From Prorocentrum cordatum (lineage: Eukaryota > Sar > Dinophyceae > Prorocentrales > Prorocentraceae): a stretch of DNA of 64,000 nt. This document shows positions 9,951 to 17,800 of this stretch, one piece after another (within the stretch, counting starts at the first letter, position 1; every line of letters starts with the position of its first letter). Position numbers and translations under genes: made by a program. The notes beneath the pieces were generated by a model that made no database searches, was not told where the DNA came from, and was given only the letters and a program-made list of their open reading frames with translations. The DNA lies in NCBI GenBank assembly GCA_963575745.1, contig CAUYUJ010017649.1, positions 135,001-199,000 on the forward strand, in the 5' to 3' direction.

Positions 9951-9984
9951 TGGGAGCCCTAGCAGAACCCTGCCTCCTCTCCAG

Positions 9985-10160
9985 GGGTTATTCCGATTCC
10001 GCCGGTTCGATTCGAATCGATTTCCGCGATTCCGATTTCGAACCGACTCGATTTCGGGATTCCGATTCGCGATTCCGATTTCGAGTTTGCCCGATCCGGC
10101 TTCTGCCGATTCGATGCGTCAGCCGATTCCTGCCGGCTTTTGCCGATCCGGCCTCGCTCC
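9985..10160. repeat. degenerate GATTCCGAT/GATTTCG repeat, left block
   Basis: Imperfect repeats of GATTCCGATTTCGA and GATCCGGC. The same style of sequence appears at 20465-20620, on the far side of the copia insertion, so the two blocks flank the same minisatellite. Confidence 0.65.
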
Positions 10161-10173
10161 GGCTCTGGCCCCC

Positions 10174-10544
10174 AAGGGGAGGAGGAGGAGGAGGGAGGAG
10201 GAGGAGGAGGAGGAGGAGGAGGAGGAGGAGTCCAAAAACCCCAAACCCCCCCCAGGGGGGGGGTCCAAAAGCCCTGGAACCCCAAACCCCCCCTAGGGGG
10301 GGGTCCAAAATCCCCGGGACCCCACCCCTGGGGGGGGGGGTCCAAAAGCCCCGGGACCCCAAACCCCCCCCAGGGGGGGGGGTCCAAAAGCCCTGGGACT
10401 CCAAACCCCCCTCAGGGGGGGTTTTCCAAAAGCCCTGGGACCCCAAACCCCCCCCAGGGCTGCGTTTCCGAAAACTCCGGGACCCCAAACCCCCCCCAGG
10501 GGGGGGTTTTCCAAAAGCTCCGGGACCCCCCCCCCCCCCCCCCG
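10174..10544. repeat. GGA tract then C-rich/G-rich minisatellite, left part
   Basis: From 10230 a ~45-50-bp unit repeats about six times: TCCAAAAGCCCTGGGACCCC then AAACCCCCCC and AGGGGGGG. Each unit carries a self-complementary C-run/G-run. The array is interrupted by the copia element at 10545 and resumes at 20010. Confidence 0.85.
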
Positions 10545-10747
10545 TGCAATTCACAGCCCCGAGCCTGCCTCACTAGAGCCTACTTACGACAGATGGCCTC
10601 TAGAGGCCGTGCGTGATATATGCTTCAGGCTCCAAAGGAGCCCCATGTATGTTAGCCAAGCGTTTCCCGGCGAATCGGGCCCCCTTTAGCCTCCAGACTG
10701 CAGCTAGCCTTGCTTAGTAGGCCCTCCGAGATCCCTCGAGATCCCCA

Positions 10748-10756
10748 TTATAATAT
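10748..10756 (+). promoter_or_regulatory. TATA-like AT-rich box in the 5' LTR
   Basis: TTATAATAT stands out in GC-rich DNA and lies 16 nt upstream of the spliced-leader-like string. It may mark the start of transcription. The 3' LTR copy is at 19725-19733. Dinoflagellate core promoters are poorly defined, so this is tentative. Confidence 0.3.
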
Positions 10757-10771
10757 CCCAGAACAGGTTCA

Positions 10772-10793
10772 TCCGAAACCGTTCTGGCTCAAG
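10772..10793 (+). other. spliced-leader-like sequence in the 5' LTR
   Basis: TCCGAAACC...TCTGGCTCAAG matches the 22-nt dinoflagellate spliced leader (as I remember it) at about 17 of 21 fixed positions. That includes CCG at the start and TGGCTCAAG at the end. It is followed by CTTTTGCAG, a pyrimidine tract plus AG like a splice acceptor. The same string is at 19749-19770. Chance similarity is not excluded. Confidence 0.45.
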
Positions 10794-11032
10794 CTTTTGC
10801 AGCGTCTCAGCGACGCTGGACTCCTGGTGTGCGTCCTAGAGACGCAGGACAGCGAACTGCCCGCTGACAAACAGATCCTGTTCATCACCACAGTGCGAGC
10901 AGCCTCGCACCAGCACTGCCCTCAGATTCGACCCGAACACCGACAGTACTTTCGGCACGTGTCAGAAGAGAGAAGAGAGTAGTATCAACAAAGACTACGA
11001 TCAGGGCAGTGGTTCTAAGCGGGACCATTGCA

Positions 11033-11055
11033 TGGTAGCGGAGCTATAAAGCTCC
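11033..11055 (+). other. primer binding site and adjacent hairpin
   Basis: TGGTAGCGGAG starts immediately after the LTR. TGGTA is typical of copia sites complementary to the 3' end of a tRNA, here most like initiator Met (TGGTAGC). GGAGCT-ATAA-AGCTCC at 11040-11055 is a perfect 6-bp hairpin overlapping the site's 3' part. Confidence 0.65.
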
Positions 11056-11096
11056 ACGGACAACAGATTCACGGATATCAGTTCATCGTTTGAGTC

Positions 11097-13151
11097 ATGA
11101 CGAGGAACAATAATAACAACGATGACATCATCCCGAAGTGGAACGGAGATCTCACCACGGTGGACGATTATGAGAGAGATGTCAAAGCTTACATCCGAGG
11201 CACCCGTCGAGACGAACGATATGTATGCGGCCCTCGGTTGTGGAGACGACTAGAAGGTCGAGCACGACAAGCAGCAAAGGATGTGGACTGGGACCGCATT
11301 GAGAGAGACGACGGTGCAGCTGAGCTACTGCGACACATTCGCGCCAAGCTCGGTGCTCAGCCCATCCAGGATGCAGGCAAATATCTAGCCAGATGGATCT
11401 TCGATCTTCGTCGAGACACTGGAGAGCCAATGCCGAGCTACATCAGCAGAGACGATGAGGCCTACCATGACGTGGTCAAGGGTTTCGACACCGAGTACTT
11501 CAAGAAGCAGCGCACGGCTCGGCTGTCGGCAAGGGCAAAAGAATGGAACGCCCTCTACTCAGAGCTCAACTGGTTCCTGTACAAGATCGAGCAGGAGGGC
11601 CCGGAGGACGCCGCCGACAAGGCCAAGGAGTTGAACCACCGGCTCTGGAGTTTCATCCGGACAGGTCTTGAGGAGATCCCCGAGCATCCAGATTTCGGAA
11701 CCGACTTCAAGCAGGCGATTCCCCTTGACCAGCTGCGCGGATGGCTACTGCTGCAGAGGTCGAGACTTTCCCCGACGGAGCGTGCGGCAGTCATCAGCGC
11801 AGTCAAAGGCAACTTCGACTACGACAGCATCGGCGAGCAGCTAAGAGTGTCCTGGCCAGATGACGAGCTGACGAACAGAGATAAGAAGCACGGCAAGGAC
11901 AACCATCGCCATCGCGAGCGAGGTCGGATCCACGCCGGCTGGGAGGAGAACAGCGAGGACGACGACGACTACAGCTACTACGATGGCGACCAGTCGGAGG
12001 CCACCTATGAGGACGCGGACGGCGACGAGGACGAAGGAGATCCCGAGGAGCCGCTCTACAGCGCCCAGGAGATCGAGGAGGCCGAGACCGCGTTCGCCGC
12101 CCAGCAGCGCAGTTTCGAAGAAGCTCGGGATCTACTCCGACGAGTGAAGACCGCCAGGAAGTTCTACCCCGTGGATGAGAACAAGAAGCGAGAAGGACGC
12201 GGTGGACAGCGCAAGTTCCAGGGACCTCGAGCTGGATCCCGAGGCTCTGGATCATCGAAAGGACGAGGCCGAGGGAGCGGACAACGACGTGACGTACCAC
12301 CCCGACGTGATGGCGATCGCTCCCAGGGCCGGCCGCCCCGCAAGGGACCCTGTCTGAAGTGTGGCGGCAATCATGAGACGAAGGATCATAAAGACCGCGC
12401 TTCCTCCACCAGCAGCAAAGATCGCGAACGACCCAAGCGAGGTTTCGGAGCCTACGTGTTCTTCGGCGCCGAGCAGGACGCCGAGATGGAGGTGAATCTC
12501 ATCAGGAACGAGACCTCGCGCCTGGAGCTGGAGACGACGCTCAACAATAGGCCAGTGATCAAGAATCGACCGAAGCTTCCGAAGAAACAGCTCGAGAAGA
12601 CGAAGTACCTAGAGGTGGGGAAATCCATCGAGAGGCAGGAGCAAGTCCATCATGTGAAGCTACCGAGCTGGCCAACCCTGGAGAAGCTAGACGACTGGAT
12701 CCTCATGAGTGTGAAGCAGAGCTCCTCCAAGGGCTTCGGTATTCTGGACATCGGCGCGACCTCCAGCATCATGGGCATCGAGGCCGCCGAGAACCTACGC
12801 GATATCATCTATGAGCAGACGGGCAAGAACATCAAGATGGACGTTAGCCAGAAGAGTACCTTTATCTTTGGAGACGGCAACGCCAAGACCTGCACCGGCA
12901 AGGCAACCTTTCCTCTGATGATCGCCGGTGTGGACGGCGAGCTCGAGATAAACATCCTCGACGCAGATGCCCCGCTCTTGATCGGAGTGGATGTTTTGAG
13001 CCGACTAGGAGCTGTGATCGACTGCGAGGCACATTCTGTCTACTTCAAGAAGCTCGGGCGCCGAGCTGAACTGCTCGTCCTTCCGAGCGGTCATCTTGCA
13101 CTGCCCCTTGTTCGACAAGCCGATTTTGGCTTCGTGGCATCTCTCGAGTAG
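11097..13151 (+). CDS. gag-pro: copia gag-protease polyprotein
   Basis: ATG at 11097, 684 codons. The N-terminal ~200 residues (IPKWNGDLTTVDDYERDVK, then LCGPR-like YVCGPRLWRRLEGRA) match the gag of dinoflagellate copia elements. An acidic stretch follows near residues 280-330, then a basic Arg/Gly region. A zinc knuckle is at 12351-12389: CLKCGGNHETKDH, spaced C-X2-C-X3-H-X4-H, where the usual form is CX2CX4HX4C. The retropepsin-like domain has ILDIGATSSIMG at 12741 onward and LLIGVDVLSRLGAVID near residues 628-643. The catalytic Asp (12747) is present, but the next residue is Ile instead of Thr/Ser. The frame ends at UAG 13149-13151 and is open again immediately afterwards in the same frame. 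Confidence 0.9.
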   Translation: MTRNNNNNDDIIPKWNGDLTTVDDYERDVKAYIRGTRRDERYVCGPRLWRRLEGRARQAAKDVDWDRIERDDGAAELLRHIRAKLGAQPIQDAGKYLARWIFDLRRDTGEPMPSYISRDDEAYHDVVKGFDTEYFKKQRTARLSARAKEWNALYSELNWFLYKIEQEGPEDAADKAKELNHRLWSFIRTGLEEIPEHPDFGTDFKQAIPLDQLRGWLLLQRSRLSPTERAAVISAVKGNFDYDSIGEQLRVSWPDDELTNRDKKHGKDNHRHRERGRIHAGWEENSEDDDDYSYYDGDQSEATYEDADGDEDEGDPEEPLYSAQEIEEAETAFAAQQRSFEEARDLLRRVKTARKFYPVDENKKREGRGGQRKFQGPRAGSRGSGSSKGRGRGSGQRRDVPPRRDGDRSQGRPPRKGPCLKCGGNHETKDHKDRASSTSSKDRERPKRGFGAYVFFGAEQDAEMEVNLIRNETSRLELETTLNNRPVIKNRPKLPKKQLEKTKYLEVGKSIERQEQVHHVKLPSWPTLEKLDDWILMSVKQSSSKGFGILDIGATSSIMGIEAAENLRDIIYEQTGKNIKMDVSQKSTFIFGDGNAKTCTGKATFPLMIAGVDGELEINILDADAPLLIGVDVLSRLGAVIDCEAHSVYFKKLGRRAELLVLPSGHLALPLVRQADFGFVASLE

Positions 13152-13662
13152 GGGTCCACGCCCTCGACACCCGAGACTGCTACGGTGCCGGAGGGAAAAC
13201 ATGAAAAAGAGCAGCCGATCCAAAGCGAGAACGATAAACCGTCTGCAGTGGTGCCCCAGGAGTTCCCCGACGAGGTCCCAGATAATGGAGCCCTACAGGC
13301 CTCATGTACATCATCATCATTTACGAGTACGGGGGCACCATCACCAATTACGCGTACAGCAACATCATCATCATTTACCAGTACGGGGACATCATTGATT
13401 ACGTCGGGGACATCATCACTTACGTCCGGGACATCATCCGTATCAGCCCCGGCTCCATCACCTACAGCATTATCGGAGTTATCTCCAGAGGCCTTCCCTG
13501 AGATCCCAGAGTTTCCAGAGCTCCAAACAGAAACATCCCCGTCTCCCAGAGCCATTTTTGGTGCGAACGATTCGAGCTCAGAGCTCCAATTTCAGCAACC
13601 AGTAATACGTCCATATTCGAGCCCTGAGCTCCGACAACATCCAGTTGGCCCTACATATTCGC
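13152..13662 (+). other. Ser/Thr/Pro-rich linker in frame with gag-pro, after the UAG
   Basis: Same frame as gag-pro and continuous with it but for UAG. It encodes SFTSTGAPSPITRTA-type, then TSGTSSLTSGTSSVS-type repeats built on a tandem ACATCATCA-TACG DNA repeat (13305-13440), then a Pro/Glu-rich stretch. It has protein-like composition until about 13680, where protein character moves to frame 1. It could be a readthrough linker. Confidence 0.5.
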
Positions 13663-14691
13663 ATGAGCCTCAACCGCGAGGCGAAATGTCGCAAGGCAGA
13701 GAGCCAGCATATCAAGCTGGAGAACGAGGGGATGGACGGCCCTTGGGAGCAGGTGGATGTTCGGGCCTCGCTACGGGACTCGGGATCATCGGCGGCGACC
13801 TCCACGTCGACGCCAGCACGGCCCACACTACCACGGATGCAGCCGCAGGGGCGACTGATCGCTCATCAGGACGCGAGGGGCCACATCTTCTACACGATCG
13901 AGGGCTCGGAGCAGGACAAAAGCACGAAGCGGATGACGGACACCTTCCTGCAGGAGCACCTACCGAACTGGGAGATGTGGTCCAGCAAGCTTCTCCAGCA
14001 GTGGACGCAGTGCCGTCGCTGGGGACGAATCATCCAGAAGGTTTTCATCAAGACGATCGATCGTGTGAACTGGAAACTGGACAGCCTCGGACTACCTGTG
14101 CAGTTGCTACCCGAGAGGTACCCGACCTGGCCGGCGGACATCGAGCATCGTGCGAAGATCGAGCCGCGCCAGCCGTGCACGGAGCCGAAGCCGCGCCCCC
14201 TGTCCCAGAAGTCAGCAGCCTCAGCAGCCGCGCGCGAGCAGAATCAAGAGCTGCGAGCCACCATCGAGACCGCAAAGTTAGATTTCTTGACCAAGTTTGC
14301 GGAGGTGGATGCGTTCGCAGCACTGAGCTCGGAGCAGATCCACGAGCAGCTCAGCATGGTTACGTTGATCAATCACCTCAAGCCGCTGTGCAAGATGTGG
14401 GGACTGACCCAGACTGGCAAGAAGGAGGAGGTGATCGACAAGCTCATCGCGTACATCATCGAGCAGCGCGGCACGGCGGCAGCGACTATCCAGATCAAGA
14501 AGGAGATGGAGACCAAGAAGATGGAGACGACGGCAATGCCCGTGGGCCCGGCGATCTCAGCTCACTACACTCAGATGTGCCAGCACCCGGACTGCAAGCT
14601 ACGCCGAGGCATCGCCAAGAACGAGCCGATCGTGAAGATGAGGCTCTACGGTTGGTGCCACCAGGCGTGTGCGGTCAGGACGAGGGCCTGA
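13663..14691 (+). CDS. SAP-domain protein module of the copia element (alternate frame)
   Basis: ATG at 13663, 342 codons, in frame +1 relative to gag-pro and pol. The frame is open slightly upstream from a TTG. The middle has a conserved-looking block (PNWEMWSSKLLQQWTQCRRW, then IIQKVFIKTIDRVNWKLDSL). LKPLCKMWGLTQTGKKEEVI at about 14376-14437 is a textbook SAP motif, a helix-extension-helix that binds DNA. It is followed by a long helix and a possible zinc site CQHPDC ... WCHQAC near the C-terminus. It ends with TGA at 14689-14691, overlapping the resumption of coding in frame 0. A DNA-binding role for targeting or packaging is inferred. The pol frame stays open across the region but is nonsense here. 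Confidence 0.75.
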   Translation: MSLNREAKCRKAESQHIKLENEGMDGPWEQVDVRASLRDSGSSAATSTSTPARPTLPRMQPQGRLIAHQDARGHIFYTIEGSEQDKSTKRMTDTFLQEHLPNWEMWSSKLLQQWTQCRRWGRIIQKVFIKTIDRVNWKLDSLGLPVQLLPERYPTWPADIEHRAKIEPRQPCTEPKPRPLSQKSAASAAAREQNQELRATIETAKLDFLTKFAEVDAFAALSSEQIHEQLSMVTLINHLKPLCKMWGLTQTGKKEEVIDKLIAYIIEQRGTAAATIQIKKEMETKKMETTAMPVGPAISAHYTQMCQHPDCKLRRGIAKNEPIVKMRLYGWCHQACAVRTRA

Positions 14692-14810
14692 GTGAGATTC
14701 AGGCTGAGAGGTCTCGGTGGCGCGGCGACGAGAGCAGGCCGCTGAAGGGCCACCAGCGCCAGGCGATACGGGCAGCTACACATACGACGAGGTCGGCCAT
14801 TTTTGGAGCC

Positions 14811-17800
14811 ATGTGCGCCCTCGCAACCTTCGGCCGCTTGACGATGGTCGAAGCGTGCACCCACGAGGACTCGAATCTCGGGAAGGCGTGCGACGAGAAG
14901 GGCTACCACTACGAGCGGCTCGGCCTCTTCAACGAGAACGACCTCAGCAAGCCGCAGGGCTACCACAAGGCGAAGTTCCTGCTAGACGAGAAGCGCCCGG
15001 AGCTCTTCGTCAGTACACCACCCTGCGGTCCATGGTCGATAATGCAGAACGTCAACCAGCGCAACGATCAACAGAAGGAGAACCTTCGCAGGAAGCGGCT
15101 CAAGAGCCAGCGGATCTTCGAGAACAACAAGAGGCTCATCGAGCACCAGGTGCTCAATCTGAACGGCTCGGCCCTCGCCGAGCAGCCCCACAACAGTCGT
15201 TCGTGGCAGAAGACCTGCTGGAAGGATCTCCACAAGATCCTACCGTACGAGGTGATCGTGGATGGCTGCGCCTGCGGACTACGAGCCCCTGACACGGGCG
15301 AGCTCATGAAGAAGCGCTGGAAGTTCTTGACGAATGACAGGAGGATCTGGGTAGCTCTACAACCTCTACAGTGCCGTGGAGGACACTACCACGAGGAGAT
15401 AGAGAGCAGCTTGAGGACCGAGGCCTCGGGCTCCTACCCCAAGATGCTGTGCCGCCGGATCCTCAGGGCTCTGACCAAGAGCCAGAACCAGAACTACTTC
15501 GAGGACGAGGTTGTGAATTGCCTCTGCATGGCAGCTACCCAGCAGCCACCGACAGAGCCTACGCCAGAGGAGGACGAGCCGACTCTCCCACCACGAGACG
15601 GCAAGGAAGCGCACAACCTCACCAACGAGACGGTCAAGAAGCTCGAGAGCTACATCAGATTGGTTCATACCAACCTCGGACACCTACCTCGAGCTCATCT
15701 ACTACGATACCTTCGCGACCGTGGCGCCCGGCCAGAGGTGCTACGTTTGGCCAGAACCTTCAAGTGCGACATCTGTGACGCACATCGACCACCTACTAAG
15801 CGGCCACCAGCCTCATCAGCAGAGCAGCCCCAAAACGGTCACGAGGTGCTTTTTGACGCTTTCTCGTGGATCCGTCGCAGCACGAACACGAACGTGATGG
15901 CGCTGGCGATACTCGACGCCGGCTCGGACATCCTCTACGTGCGGCTGATCGACGAGAAGCCGATCCCGGGTACTACCCGGCAAGTTCGTGCAGGCGACCT
16001 TCGGCATATCTTTGCTACAAAATGGTTCCCCTGGATGGGACGCCCGAAGGTCATGCGCTACGACCCTGCCGGCAGCGCCATCTCCGACGAGTTCCGCGAG
16101 TGGATCGAGAGCCAGGGAGTCTACTGTCTCCCATGCGCGGCCGACGCTCACTGGCAGATCGGCAAGATCGAGCGTGCCATTGAAGCCTTCAAGGAGGCCC
16201 TCGACGCTTTCGACGAGATGGTCTCAGCCGAAGTACCCACCAGCGAGATGTTCGGACTCCAGACGGCGGCCAGGAACGACCTGATCAGGATCGACGGGTT
16301 CAGCCCGCTGCAGCGCTATGCGGGACGGACGCCGACTGGCACGACAGTCAATCTGTCGGACGAGCCGAACAACCTGCCGCTCATCAGTGCCGAGCTGCAG
16401 GACGGTACCTTCAGCAGGGACGCCCATGTACGACGAATGGCGCGGCTGGCTCACATCCAGACCGAGAACTCCGACCGAGTCAAGCGAGCGGAGGCCGCGC
16501 GCTTCAGGTCCTTCAAGAAGTACGAGACGGGCGATCTGGTTTTCGTCTACCGACGGCTCCCACCAGGGGCCTGGCGCAAGAAGGGACAGCCTCGCTCAAT
16601 GCCTGGGCGAGGACGCTGGTACGGACCTGGAAGAGTACTTTGTCACGAGCCAGCGAGCTCGGGACACCGACCTGGTCTACCTGGAACGGTGGTCAATATC
16701 ACACTGGCTGGCCGCCTCTACCGAGTTGCTCCAGAACAACTTCGACCTGCCACGCCTTCTGAGGAGGCGATGGACTCCCTACGCTCGCGCCGCGAGCAGC
16801 CGGGGACCTGGACCTTCGGCGATGTCCAGAAGCAGCTCGACACGAATGAAGTGATCGACTTATCGAACGAGCCCCCGCCCACTGGCGAGGATTTGGCCGC
16901 TGATGACGGTGAATCGGTCAGCGCCCGCACCTTCGAGAGCAACGCGAGCGGACCCTGGGCCATTTCTGAAGACGATGATCGTCCTGTACCACAAGGAGAT
17001 CCTCGTAGTCTTGACCCAGGAGGTGGCGGAGGCAGCGGAGGTGGCGGAGCCTTGGCGGCGCCACCAGGACTGGAAGAGCGACCTCTACCTGGACCACGAC
17101 CTCCCCGACGTATGAGGAAGAAGGGCAATCCCTGGAACGAAGCAACCGAGGTCCAGGAACCTCTCATCCAGCCAGCTCAGCCTGAAGCTCCCCCAGGCAT
17201 TCCACAGGAAGGCGGCCACGAAGCTGGACTACCCGAGGCAGCTGAGCAGCCCATCGAGGAGGAGATCGTCATGGAAGCCCCTCCTGGCGACGACCAGGAG
17301 GAGCGCGCGTCGCAGCGGCCCATCGTGGCGGAGACTGACGATGACCTTGACGATATCTCAGCGCCCGACATGAACGATAAGCGCCGGATCCGAGAGCCCG
17401 GCACCACCGAGCCCCCGGCTAAGAAGCAGCGGGTCAACGCTGCGACCCAGGAGGCCTTCTCCTACTACCTACAGGAGGGCAACTTCTACAGCGACTATGC
17501 CTACAGTGTCCAGCAGTACGATGATATGAAGGAGAACGACGAACTTATCGTGCTGGATATCCCTGTCAGCAACGAGCATGCGTTCATGGCCTACATGGAC
17601 GATCCCAGCAACTTCGTGGCATCGCAGGCCCGCAAGGGCCGAGTGGAGGTCTCATTTAAGAAGGCGACGCCTGAGGAGAAGAAGCTGCTACTCGAGGCCC
17701 AGCAGAAGGAGTGCACCTCAGTCCTCAGCACGAAAGCCGTCAGGATCCTCAGCCGACAGGGGATCGACCCGGCGCGCCTGCTGCGCTGTCGTTTCGTGCT

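Larger units (their letters stand above)
10545..11032 (+). repeat. 5' LTR of copia element (488 bp)
   Basis: TGCAATTCAC...GACCATTGCA. Identical to 19522-20009 apart from one base. Holds an AT-rich TTATAATAT at 10748-10756 and a spliced-leader-like string at 10772-10793. An internal 90-codon frame is identical in both LTRs, but that follows from LTR identity and is not evidence of a gene. Confidence 0.95.

Noticed and set aside
10710-10982. 90-codon ORF present identically at 19687-19959
   Set aside because: It lies wholly inside the LTRs; its identity follows from LTR identity, and no protein features are visible.
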